In this document: in pieces, positions 25,012 to 33,548 of the stretch
Layout: each line of letters begins with the position of its first letter
Position numbering within the stretch: position 1 is the stretch's first letter
The notes under the pieces: model-generated
What the model was told of the DNA's origin: nothing
The model's input: the letters and a program-made list of their open reading frames with translations, nothing else
Database searches by the model: none
Made by a program: the position numbers and the translations under genes
Assembly (NCBI GenBank): GCA_910586645.1
Contig: CAJUIS010000003.1
Span: 83,847 to 147,846, forward strand
DNA length: 64,000 nt
DNA from: an uncultured Lachnospiraceae bacterium
GTDB lineage: Bacteria > Bacillota > Clostridia > Lachnospirales > Lachnospiraceae
Direction: 5' to 3'

Positions 25012-28000
25012 TCAGCACCTCCCTGCACTATTTTTTTTATATAAGACCAGCGCGGCTGCAATCATCAGCAGCGTACCGCCAATCGAATACCAATAGATTC
25101 CAGAACCTCCCGCGCTTGGAAGCGCATAGAATGGTTCGTCGTTGAAGTAATACGTTACTTCTCCGTCAGTTCCCGTAATCTTGTCAGTTTCTTTTAAATC
25201 CACTTCGTTCCCTGCGCTGTCAAGCTGTTTTACGGAAGGAACCGCCCCGTCTGAGGTGAAATAAAGTTTCCACTGCACTTCGCTTAACGCATAGCCTGTG
25301 GGCGCCTTCGTCTCCTTCATCGTATATTCGCCGGCTTCGATTTCATAACGGGTAACTACCTGATTTTTAATTACATTCGTCCAGATGATTTCCCCTTTTT
25401 CATTAGTAACTCCCGTATAGGCATTATATGGAGTTTCGTTTATGTCTTTCTTTTCCAGAACGAATTCAGCTCCTGCCAGTAACAGGTTTTCCTGTGCAGT
25501 TGTGGAACTTCTCTTGATAAGATTCCAGTCCCTGAGCTGGTTGGTAACTATAACCTGAGCTGTGCCAACGAGAAGCAGTCCGTCGGATAAAATCGTCTGG
25601 TCGCTGTTCTCTACGGAATTATCCGGTTTAAAAAGCCCTCCCAGCTCTTTCTTCGGCATTCCTTTGCTGCCGACCACATATTTATTTGAATCCAGATAAT
25701 CTATATTATTTGCATCCTTGCCTTCCGACAATTCCGCCGCATAGAACGCCGTGCCTTCCGGCTTATGGCCAAGCACAATCGTGTACCGATAGGACGGAAG
25801 CGTTATGATTCCGCCTGCCGCTTTGCCGCATGACTTCGCATTGCTTACGTCTTTTGTTTCCGGTATCGTCTTCGCCAGTTTCTTCCCGCCTGTCGTAATG
25901 TCATCGACATACTCATAGAAAAATCCTTCTGCATCCCTTAAGTAAAATTCTTCTGTATATGGCTCAAGCGTTTTGCTTGATAAATTTTCCATATATACAA
26001 GGAAGCTGTATTTCTCATTTATAACAGGAGAATTCTCTGAAACCGGTATTTCCACACCTTTACTGTCAAGGACTTTCTTTGTAATCTCAAGGTTTCCATA
26101 TGTCTTTCCGGTGTTCGTTACGGTAATCGAAATAACCGTATGATGGCCAACCATGCCTTCCACTCTCTTTGGAGGCGGATCTGCATTTACAATATGCTGG
26201 TTCTCCATCTGAAGCGCCGCGTCTCCTGTACTGGAATCCTCAGCCGGATTGTCTTCCGCATTATCTCCGCCAGAGATATCCCCGCTTCCGGTCTCTTCTC
26301 CCGGCGTTTCTGCTCCGCCGGTCTCTTCTTCCGGCCCCTCTGTCTCGCCGGACGCACCTTCCGACGTCTCCAGATCTTCGGGTTCTTTGCTGTGATCCAA
26401 ATCCCAGATGTCTTCTTCGACGTTTTCGTCCAGAAGTTCATCAAATGCACGGCTCTTCTTTTTCTCTGACGTCTTCTGATCCGGCATTGTCTGCCCCAGT
26501 TGTTCCATGATCCGCGCCTTTTTCTGCGCTTCCTGCTCCTTAGGCGTATCTCTTGTTGTAATATTGTATTCTACGTCAAACCCTTCCGCTGAAGCCGACG
26601 TCTCCTGCACCGTATATTTACTGCCCGCCAGGATATTAACAATCTCAGCTTTCTCTCCGCTCTTCAGAGAGATAACGCCTGCCGTCGCTACAGTTTTCTG
26701 TTCTGCGGAACCGTCCGCACGGCTTAATGTATACGGCGTTCCGGCCGGAACAGGCTCTCCGTCTAAGGTTACTGCAAAATCAAATGTCTTGTCAACTCCA
26801 ACCTTGCTGTCCACAACATTCTTTAAAATTTCAAGGCTTCCGGTTTTGTCAAAGTCGACCTTGTTTTCAAATTTAAAGGTTGTTACATCTCCGGCGTCTA
26901 TATTCAATATCGGACTGTCCGCGCCCATGAACTGTTCGCCGCCGACTGTAACGCCTTGCAAATCCACTGTTTGCGTCGTGCCGCCGATTGTAATATGGGC
27001 TCCGTACTGTTCAAATGCCCTTACATCCAAAAGCTCCCGGACAAAATATTCGCCGCTGTCAGCGTCTATATCTTTGATAATCGCCATTTCTCCCGACTTC
27101 AGCCTGATGATGCCGTTTTTATCAACGGTTCCGTCTTTGCCCGTGTCTTTTCCGTTCAGGTCATATATATCATATTCCTTGTCTGGTTTTACATACAGAT
27201 CATTTGGAATTGACGCTTCTTTTCCATGCACGCTTTTATCCAGCACCTGGAATTCGAAGTCCGGATTGCCAAGCGCTTCCTGATTGCCATCCGTGATTAC
27301 TTCCTTGCCTACCGCGATAGAATTTTTCGGCACTACCGGGAAGTTAAAGTTGATCCGGCATACGCTGGAACCTGCGCCCCGCTCCATATAATAAAATTTA
27401 AAATCATGCGTCGTATAGTCTTTAAAGGTTGTAAGTTTTCCGTTTTCTTCTTTGAGAAGCTCTCTTGCCTTTGCTCCTCCGTCCTTATACGCAGCCGTAA
27501 TAATTTCTTCGAAGGTATAGGTCTTTTCCACCGCTCCTGTCGATTTTCCGGTAATTGCCCCCAGAGGTTCTGCAGCATAGGAATGAAAACCATAATAAGT
27601 AACTGTTCCTCTGGTAAAATCTATTGTGCCCGCCACGTGACGGTGAATTCCGGACAAATCCAAAAGCAGCGTTCCATCCACATAAACCCAGACGTCGTCG
27701 TCTCCGGCAAATTCGAATTTTACATCCAGTTCTTTTTTGTCTTCCCCTTTATAGATTTTTCCGTTTTTCGGCTGCAGGTAATTCATCTCCATGCTCATAC
27801 CGAAAAAGAAATCTTTCGGTATATCATAATCAATGTTATATAATTTTGCGCCGGCGTCCATAGCTTTATTAATCCATGAATCCGATTTATTCACTCCGCC
27901 GTTGTCCGCCTTTGTCGCCTCAAAATATTTATTGATTACTGTTTTTCCGTCCCAGTCTTTATTTCCGACTCCTCCATTCTGGGAACCGTCCATAGCGCTA

Positions 28001-30552
28001 ATGAAACTGCTCAGAGAAGCATTCATCGCTCCGTATGCAGTTCCAAGACCGTCTGCATTCGCTTCGGCTTTCGCCTTCGCCGAATCCCTCATATCAACAA
28101 AATACTGCCTTGTAATATCCGACGTTATCGTTGCGCCGTCTGTGATGCTGTTAAACGGCATAAAGTTTCCAAAAGGATACATAGCGTAGTTCGGCGTCAG
28201 CAGCGCGTCATACAGCACAAACCTGTCGCCGCTCAACTGCGCATGGAATTTCCGGCTGTCAAATTCATATCCTCCCGTAACGGAATCTTCAATAAACAAA
28301 CCGTCCAGTCCGGAACCGGCTAATGTTGCATAAGAGCCTTCGCTGAACAGATAATCCAAATTTGTTCCGTTTGACAATTCCGGATACCCGTTGGCTCCCA
28401 GTATTTTCTTCATAGGGCTGAATTCTCCCCAGAGAGCGCTGCTGCTGTATCCTTTATTTCCGCCAATCGTTGCATTATCTTTTGTCGGGCCATATGCCGG
28501 GCGCAGCGCATTGATACTGTTAATCGGCGTTTCACTTGCCGTAACAAGGCTTCTGCCGTCCGCCGCATAATCCGTCACAACATTATCACCGAAATTATAT
28601 GCTGTGCCTTTGGTCAGATTAACTTCCCCTAAGGTTCCATAATCCTGCTGAAATCCCGGATACTTATTCGTATATCTTTTGTCGCTGTTTACCGGACAGC
28701 GGCTGTTGATATTTGAACCATAATTAAACACTTTGATGTCAACAATATCTTTCGTTGACGCCGACTGCAGCTTCGGAATTGAATTCGTTCCGCGCGCCAT
28801 CAGCTCTCTTTCTCCAAACGCGACCGTTCCATACGCCGCCGCTCTGGCTTCATTCGGCTGCTCCGCATATTCGAAATCAAGCGATACGTAATCGTTTGCG
28901 GCCACTTCAGCCATATCGTTCGCTGTCGCCGTGCCGTGAGAGAAAAGGACGAATCTTTCCGGCGTAAGCTCAAGCGTAAGCTTCTGTTCCACTGTGTCTT
29001 CTCCGGCCGGTATCACATCCCTGACAATGAGATCCGATTCATTTTCCTTCTCAATCACCCATGCCGTCCACTGTGCAAACGCATCGTTTCCAACTACGTC
29101 CGCGACAGTTCCGGTTTCCGCATAGATGAGTGCCGTCGTGTTGACCGGGCCCATCGTATTAATCGCATTGACCTGGACTTTCTTTTCATCGGAAACCGTC
29201 ATCATAGCCGATTCCCAGAAAGCGGAAAGCTCCGCCAGTTTTTCGGAATTCACTACATATTTCTGTAAATCCAAATCCTTTATGGAATTTAAATCTTCAA
29301 AGTATGCATAAGCCAGATTTGCCTGGAAAGCCGTTTCCGCATAATACGCTTCCTGCGCGTCGATGTCTCCCGCTTCGTCGTATGCATGCATCTGAGCTTC
29401 AATCTCCGCATAAGCCGGAAGAGCGTCAATCATTGCGTCCACTTTCAAAATCCGCTCTTTGTCTTCTTCCGTCACTTCCGTCCCGATGTAGCAGCCATAT
29501 TCATGCTCATGCCCTTCAATTCCGCAGAATACCGGCATCCTGCATCTCTGTATATGCGTATGCTCTTCCTGTCCGCAGGTCAGGTTTCCATTCTCGTCAT
29601 AACACGCTTCTGTATGCGCATGTTCTTTTCTGCCGCAGGTATACGTAGCGTCAAAGCATTCCTCCGTATGCGTATGCTCTGCTTTTCCGCAGGTTTCTTT
29701 CAGCTCGTAACATTCATCCGTATGTACGTGTCCTTCAGCCGTTCCCGAATCCGCCGGATTCTGTTCCGCCGGAGGCTGTTCTGTCGGGTTCTGCTCTGCC
29801 GGAGGCTGCTCCGCTGGATTCTGTTCCGCCGGAGGCTGCTGTGTTTCCTGACCGTTTCCTGCAGGCGCCTCTTCCTTGCCGCAGGTCAGTTCTTTTGACG
29901 TCTCATAGCATCCGTCTTCATGCTTATGCGCTCCTGCGCCTTCTTCTTTGCCGCAGGTAAGCTCCCGGTTTTCCGTTACCGTATAGCATCCGTCTTCATG
30001 CTTATGCTCTTCCGTCTCTTCCTTGCCGCAGGTCAGTTCTTTCTTTTCCGTTACCGCATAGCAGTCGTCCGTATGCGTATGTCCGCCGTTTTCTTCCTGC
30101 GTGCAGGTCAGCGTTTTCTTTTCGGTATAGCACGCCTCCGTATGCGTATGGCCTGCCGCCTGCGACGCTTCCGCGCCTTTTGGAGCTTCCGCTTCAGGCG
30201 TTTTGCCTTCTGTCAAAGTCTCGTTTTGGGCCGGAGCTTCACCCTGCGCGGGAGCTTCTTCATTCTGCACCGGGGTTTCCGCCTGCGCGCCGTCTGCCGC
30301 AGCTCCCCCTGAAGCCGCCGTTTCGTTATCGTATCCGCAAATCAGAACTTTTTCATAGCACTCGTCCGCATGCTCATGTTCTTCCATTCCGCAGTACGAT
30401 TCTTTTTCCAGTGTAGACGCCGGCCTCGCCAGCATAAACACCGTACCAGCGACCAGAACGACTGCCAGTATGGCCGCTGCCCCTTTCCACTTGCTTCTTT
30501 TTTTCCTTTCCTGCAGGTTTTTCCCTGCTTTCTTTAAAATAGAAGATTCCAT
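25012..30552 (-). CDS. giant ancillary pilin/adhesin with His-Cys repeats, fibro-slime domain and LPSAG signal
   Basis: An 1846-residue surface protein. It has a basic N-terminus and helix (about 24-41); ten H-x-H-x3-C-type modules at 53-356, split by a PPAEQNP repeat (about 239-268); a long non-repetitive region; a fibro-slime/PA14-like domain (about 900-1060, with FAGDDDVWVYVDGTLLLDLSGIH); DUF7601- and Cna-B-like modules (GSLEILKNVVDSKVGVDKTFDFAVT, EFVLEKKDINETPYNAYTG); and LPSAG (1811-1815), helix and basic tail. Domain order fits a tip adhesin of sortase-assembled pili. LPSAG instead of LPxTG is unusual. AAGGAGG precedes the ATG; signal peptidase I is encoded 29 nt upstream, probably for this protein. 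Confidence 0.85.
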   Translation of the reverse strand: MESSILKKAGKNLQERKKRSKWKGAAAILAVVLVAGTVFMLARPASTLEKESYCGMEEHEHADECYEKVLICGYDNETAASGGAAADGAQAETPVQNEEAPAQGEAPAQNETLTEGKTPEAEAPKGAEASQAAGHTHTEACYTEKKTLTCTQEENGGHTHTDDCYAVTEKKELTCGKEETEEHKHEDGCYTVTENRELTCGKEEGAGAHKHEDGCYETSKELTCGKEEAPAGNGQETQQPPAEQNPAEQPPAEQNPTEQPPAEQNPADSGTAEGHVHTDECYELKETCGKAEHTHTEECFDATYTCGRKEHAHTEACYDENGNLTCGQEEHTHIQRCRMPVFCGIEGHEHEYGCYIGTEVTEEDKERILKVDAMIDALPAYAEIEAQMHAYDEAGDIDAQEAYYAETAFQANLAYAYFEDLNSIKDLDLQKYVVNSEKLAELSAFWESAMMTVSDEKKVQVNAINTMGPVNTTALIYAETGTVADVVGNDAFAQWTAWVIEKENESDLIVRDVIPAGEDTVEQKLTLELTPERFVLFSHGTATANDMAEVAANDYVSLDFEYAEQPNEARAAAYGTVAFGERELMARGTNSIPKLQSASTKDIVDIKVFNYGSNINSRCPVNSDKRYTNKYPGFQQDYGTLGEVNLTKGTAYNFGDNVVTDYAADGRSLVTASETPINSINALRPAYGPTKDNATIGGNKGYSSSALWGEFSPMKKILGANGYPELSNGTNLDYLFSEGSYATLAGSGLDGLFIEDSVTGGYEFDSRKFHAQLSGDRFVLYDALLTPNYAMYPFGNFMPFNSITDGATITSDITRQYFVDMRDSAKAKAEANADGLGTAYGAMNASLSSFISAMDGSQNGGVGNKDWDGKTVINKYFEATKADNGGVNKSDSWINKAMDAGAKLYNIDYDIPKDFFFGMSMEMNYLQPKNGKIYKGEDKKELDVKFEFAGDDDVWVYVDGTLLLDLSGIHRHVAGTIDFTRGTVTYYGFHSYAAEPLGAITGKSTGAVEKTYTFEEIITAAYKDGGAKARELLKEENGKLTTFKDYTTHDFKFYYMERGAGSSVCRINFNFPVVPKNSIAVGKEVITDGNQEALGNPDFEFQVLDKSVHGKEASIPNDLYVKPDKEYDIYDLNGKDTGKDGTVDKNGIIRLKSGEMAIIKDIDADSGEYFVRELLDVRAFEQYGAHITIGGTTQTVDLQGVTVGGEQFMGADSPILNIDAGDVTTFKFENKVDFDKTGSLEILKNVVDSKVGVDKTFDFAVTLDGEPVPAGTPYTLSRADGSAEQKTVATAGVISLKSGEKAEIVNILAGSKYTVQETSASAEGFDVEYNITTRDTPKEQEAQKKARIMEQLGQTMPDQKTSEKKKSRAFDELLDENVEEDIWDLDHSKEPEDLETSEGASGETEGPEEETGGAETPGEETGSGDISGGDNAEDNPAEDSSTGDAALQMENQHIVNADPPPKRVEGMVGHHTVISITVTNTGKTYGNLEITKKVLDSKGVEIPVSENSPVINEKYSFLVYMENLSSKTLEPYTEEFYLRDAEGFFYEYVDDITTGGKKLAKTIPETKDVSNAKSCGKAAGGIITLPSYRYTIVLGHKPEGTAFYAAELSEGKDANNIDYLDSNKYVVGSKGMPKKELGGLFKPDNSVENSDQTILSDGLLLVGTAQVIVTNQLRDWNLIKRSSTTAQENLLLAGAEFVLEKKDINETPYNAYTGVTNEKGEIIWTNVIKNQVVTRYEIEAGEYTMKETKAPTGYALSEVQWKLYFTSDGAVPSVKQLDSAGNEVDLKETDKITGTDGEVTYYFNDEPFYALPSAGGSGIYWYSIGGTLLMIAAALVLYKKNSAGRC
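29485..30396 (-). repeat. DNA encoding ten H-x-H-x3-C modules
   Basis: Repeated plus-strand words such as CCGCAGGT and TATGCGTATG/CATGCTTATG mark units of 55-70 bp coding HTHTxxCY and LTCGKEE. Units are similar but not identical. A short unrelated 30-bp triplet coding PPAEQNPxEQ lies inside at about 29746-29838. Confidence 0.8.
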
Positions 30553-30581
30553 TCGGAATACCTCCTTTTTCGCTTAATCTA

Positions 30582-31169
30582 TCAATCTACCGGACCAAAC
30601 CCCGAAATCGGCCAAATCCGGAATGTTACCCTGCTCACAATCTGTTCGTCAGATACGCAGCCTATGTCAATGCTGCGGCTGTCTACCGACGTCTCCCGGT
30701 TATCCCCCATCACGAAAACGCTTCCTTCCGGCACTTTGCAGGGAAGGGCGATATTACACTTCCCAAGCGCAGGACGGCCGTTTTTCAGATACGTTTCTTT
30801 TAAAGGAATTTCATTGACATATACAATCCCGTCTCCGTCGATATCCACTGTCTCGCCTTCCGTGGCTATAATGCGCTTTATCATTACTTTGTTGTTGTTG
30901 TAAAAGGCTACTACGTCGCCTTTTTTCCATTTCCCGTTCCGAAGGGAAACTACCAGCTCCCCTTCATGCAGCGACGGCTCCATGCTGCTGCCGTCTATCC
31001 GCATCACCGGAACAAACAGCGTCGCCGCCAGAACCGTAACGGCTCCCGCCACAAGCAGCGCTTCTATTGTTCCGCTAATCATTTCCCTGCGCCTTAATTT
31101 GCGCCGCTCCCGCTTCAGCTCCTGTTTTAACTGAGCCTTGTCAGGAATTCCCACTTTTTTCTTCCCCAT
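30582..31169 (-). CDS. lepB: signal peptidase I (bacterial Ser-Lys type)
   Basis: A 195-residue type I signal peptidase. A highly charged 29-residue cytoplasmic head precedes one helix (about 32-54) and the catalytic ectodomain with IDGSSMEPSL (Ser62) and KVMIKRIIATEG (Lys98), followed by VPEGSVFVMGDNRETSVDSR. Dedicated copies of this enzyme are common in sortase-pilus loci of Gram-positive bacteria. Here it lies between the coiled-coil gene (13 nt) and the giant adhesin gene (29 nt). Together with the SipW-type enzyme at the operon end the locus has both Ser-Lys and Ser-His classes. Confidence 0.92.
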   Translation of the reverse strand: MGKKKVGIPDKAQLKQELKRERRKLRRREMISGTIEALLVAGAVTVLAATLFVPVMRIDGSSMEPSLHEGELVVSLRNGKWKKGDVVAFYNNNKVMIKRIIATEGETVDIDGDGIVYVNEIPLKETYLKNGRPALGKCNIALPCKVPEGSVFVMGDNRETSVDSRSIDIGCVSDEQIVSRVTFRIWPISGFGPVD

Positions 31170-31182
31170 GATTCGTTACGCC

Positions 31183-31665
31183 TCACGAAGAATATGCAAA
31201 ATCTGCCAGGGCTGCAAGCGGTTCTTTTTCCGGTTTCGCCCAGTAATTTTCCGTCTGGGTTTTCGTTTCCTTCTCCGTTTTGCCTCTGCCCTTCATCTCT
31301 TCACAATGCCTGCGCGCCTCTTCTTCCATTTTCCGGCACCGCTCTTTTGTTTCTTTTAAAAGAGCTTCCGCTTCTCTGCGGCTCTGCTCCGCCATTCTGG
31401 CGCACTCTTCTTCCTGCCTTGCGCTCATCTCTTCTACATTTTCCAGATAGCGCGCCGCCGCATCCTGCGCCGCCTCAAACACACCGCTTATCGATACCGA
31501 CGCTGCGGCGATAGAACCTGCCGTATCAATCGCAATCTTCCTCGACTTGAGCCTGCGTTCCGCGTCTGCGAGCTTATCCTTCAGAGCTTCCATTTCCTCA
31601 TCCTGCTGAATTAAAAGCTCCAGCAAATCGCTGCGCCTTAACTTCCTAAGTTCCCTGTCTGTCAT
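31183..31665 (-). CDS. coiled-coil protein of unknown function, first gene of the surface operon
   Basis: A 160-residue hydrophilic protein made almost wholly of charged heptads: LLIQQDEEMEALKDKLADAERRLKSRK (about 17-43), an Ala/Ser-rich patch (47-62), and a long helix EEMSARQEEECARMAEQSRREAEALLKETKERCRKMEEEAR (about 78-120). No signal peptide or membrane span, so cytoplasmic. It is loosely reminiscent of DivIVA/GpsB-like or F-type b-subunit coils but has none of their signatures; I do not assign a function. As the operon's first gene before a signal peptidase it may position the export and assembly site, which is speculation. GGGAG precedes the ATG. Confidence 0.6.
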   Translation of the reverse strand: MTDRELRKLRRSDLLELLIQQDEEMEALKDKLADAERRLKSRKIAIDTAGSIAAASVSISGVFEAAQDAAARYLENVEEMSARQEEECARMAEQSRREAEALLKETKERCRKMEEEARRHCEEMKGRGKTEKETKTQTENYWAKPEKEPLAALADFAYSS

Positions 31666-31746
31666 ATTTTACTATCTCCCAGTCTGGTTTTGCGTTTCTT
31701 CTTTCTGTCTGCAGATTTGCGCTTTTTCACATCTTCTGAACGTATC

Positions 31747-31779
31747 TTACACGATGGAGCATTACACGAATCATTACAT
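31747..31779. promoter_or_regulatory. three direct repeats TTACACGA/TTACACGA/TTACATTG upstream of the surface operon
   Basis: Plus-strand copies start at 31747, 31762 and 31774. They lie between the regulator gene and the operon's first gene. On the minus strand the middle copy TGTAATG is followed by 8 bp and then TGTAAGAT, a possible -10, which resembles the layout of SARP-activated promoters. A TTGACA (31808-31813) further up has no matching -10. Confidence 0.45.
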
Positions 31780-31857
31780 TGAGAAACCTTCGCATTTTTT
31801 TATAATATGTCAAATTTTATTGTATTTTTTCCCGTATGATTGTTTAGAATGACGTAT

Positions 31858-33096
31858 TTAACCCGCCGCCCGCCCCCTTGACTCCCTGGAGCTGTCGTTC
31901 ATTTCCGCAACGGGAAACGCGTCAAAATGGATGTAATTCTTCCATAACTTATTTTCCTCGGAAAATCTCTCAATAATCCTGTCAAAAATCAAATCGCAGT
32001 TTTCTCCGGCGGTTCCCACCAGAAGAATCAAAAACTGCGAAGAACTGAATCTTGTAAACGTATCGCACCGCCGCAGGCTTTCTTTAATCGCTTCACGAAG
32101 CTTTTCAGACATAATGTCAAGCGTCTCTTTGTCTTCCTGCGGACGCCCTTTGTCGTCCGTAATGGTGCACATCATAAGGTACATACACGGATCCGTACGT
32201 TCCATGATGCGGCAGGCAAAAATGTATTCATCCCGAAAACTTGGAAGGCTGCAGTAGTACGCCCCGTCGTATCTGCCTGTCTCCGAAAGCAGCTTGTCTT
32301 TGATCTCCCTTATGACTTCCGGCTTTCTTTTGACATGCCCGCTGATGGACTTCAACTGTTTCATCATCCGCTCGGACGGCGTAATGCCGAGTTCCTCAAA
32401 GAACAGTTTTTCTGTATCTTTATATTCTTTGAACGCCTCTTTGTAGCGGTTCATGGCAATGTAACAGTCAATCTTTACCGCCTGCCATTCGTCAAAAGGA
32501 TAAATCCTGGCCGCCCTTCCGCTGAGCCTTAAAATCTCTTCATAATCCTCATGCTCTTTCAGATACTCACACAGCCAGAACAGGCTCGCCTCAAAAAGCT
32601 TCTTATACTGCATGGCTTCCACCATGACCCATTCTTCTCCCGAAAGCTCCTGCAAAAATTCTCCCCTATATAATTCACAGGCTTCCTGCAACAGTTCCGC
32701 CTTCCTGTCCCGATCCGCCGTCCCGTCCGCCTGCGTTACCAGCCTGCGGAACTCCAGGGCATCCACTTCCAGCTTCATCGGGCAGTTCCAGTAATAAACC
32801 CCGCTCTTAATCGTAACATAATCGTACTCCGGAAACCCCGCGTCCAGAATCCGTTTCTTTAACCGATGCACCGTAACCCTCAAATTATTCGCCGCATCCG
32901 CCACTTCGTCCCTTCCATAAAGATCTTCCAGCAGCTTATTCCTTACAATCCCGCCGGAACCGCTGTGGCACAGAATCATCAATAATCTCTGTACCCTTGT
33001 CATCCCCTTTTCTCCAAATGGAACTGCCTCACCGTCATACAGGATGACGATCCTCCCAAACATCCGCACTTTCAGCGCCGGAAATTCTCTTTCCAT
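31858..33096 (-). CDS. SARP/BTAD-type transcriptional regulator with GGDEF-like C-terminal domain
   Basis: A 412-residue cytoplasmic regulator. Residues about 8-95 form an OmpR-type winged helix (RMFGRIVILYDGEAVPFGEKG, NNLRVTVHRLKKRIL), about 108-250 a BTAD helical repeat domain (LYRGEFLQELSGEEWV, EELGITPSERM), and about 268-400 a domain with RCDTFTRFSSSQFLILLVGTAGENCDLIFDRIIERF, a pattern like a degenerate GGDEF domain (R-x-D-x2-R-x7-F) without the GGDEF residues. It lies beside the twelve-gene surface operon in the same direction and is the natural candidate for its activator. Its leader carries a G9 tract. Confidence 0.75.
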   Translation of the reverse strand: MEREFPALKVRMFGRIVILYDGEAVPFGEKGMTRVQRLLMILCHSGSGGIVRNKLLEDLYGRDEVADAANNLRVTVHRLKKRILDAGFPEYDYVTIKSGVYYWNCPMKLEVDALEFRRLVTQADGTADRDRKAELLQEACELYRGEFLQELSGEEWVMVEAMQYKKLFEASLFWLCEYLKEHEDYEEILRLSGRAARIYPFDEWQAVKIDCYIAMNRYKEAFKEYKDTEKLFFEELGITPSERMMKQLKSISGHVKRKPEVIREIKDKLLSETGRYDGAYYCSLPSFRDEYIFACRIMERTDPCMYLMMCTITDDKGRPQEDKETLDIMSEKLREAIKESLRRCDTFTRFSSSQFLILLVGTAGENCDLIFDRIIERFSEENKLWKNYIHFDAFPVAEMNDSSRESRGRAAG

Positions 33097-33108
33097 TGTA
33101 CCTTAATA

Positions 33109-33117
33109 CCCCCCCCC
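33109..33117. repeat. homopolymeric C9 (G9 on the transcribed sense strand) in the regulator leader
   Basis: Nine consecutive C on the plus strand, 13 nt before the ATG of the SARP-like gene, in an otherwise AT-rich leader. Its placement between the promoter and the weak AAGG ribosome binding site would let length changes alter expression. Confidence 0.7.
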
Positions 33118-33168
33118 GGAAAAATTGACCTCCTGTTACCTTATATTATATCTTGTACTCATATTATG

Positions 33169-33197
33169 AATATATTCCATATGAAAATAAAAGTCAA
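33169..33197 (-). promoter_or_regulatory. promoter of the SARP-like regulator gene
   Basis: Minus-strand TTGACT (33192-33197), 17-bp spacer, TATATT (33169-33174); leader about 65 nt. Confidence 0.6.
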
Positions 33198-33434
33198 TCT
33201 TTGATTGCCTTTTTCAGTATATGCCATATTTGCTTTTTTGTTTTTCAGGGAAAGACGCCTGCCGTACAGCAAACCTTACAGAATATATTGTATATAATAT
33301 ATATCGGCTCTATTTTTTTAATATTTAGAAATTTCAAATTTTTTTGAATTTTTATCCATTCTTTATCCACTCCAAACAGGCAGGTTTCTCTGGCAGGCGG
33401 CTGCTTAACGGCCTTCACAATGCAGACGACAGTC

Positions 33435-33463
33435 TTGCATACCACTTTTATTTGTGCTATACT
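33435..33463 (+). promoter_or_regulatory. promoter of the type IV pilus-like operon
   Basis: TTGCAT (33435-33440), 17-bp spacer, TATACT (33458-33463), 85 bp before the first ATG at 33549. Confidence 0.6.
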
Positions 33464-33548
33464 CTCTAAACAAAGCTGAAAAATAATTTTTTCAGACTGC
33501 TTTTATGGAATTCACCGGCAGATTATATCAGTAAGGAGGATGCGCGGC

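Larger units (their letters stand above)
33097..33548. other. AT-rich intergenic region between divergent regulator and type IV pilus-like operon
   Basis: The 452-base gap holds the promoter of the regulator (33169-33197, minus), the G9 tract and the promoter of the plus-strand operon (33435-33463). The central 33200-33420 is very AT-rich with tracts such as ATATTGTATATAATATAT and an imperfect repeat AAATTTCAAA/TTTGAATTT; no coding sequence, RNA gene or named regulatory element could be assigned there. Confidence 0.6.

Noticed and set aside
33109..33117. C9 run as a frame-changing contingency tract
   Set aside because: An in-frame TAA lies between the tract and the ATG, so slippage cannot change the protein; only expression effects remain possible and are reported as such.
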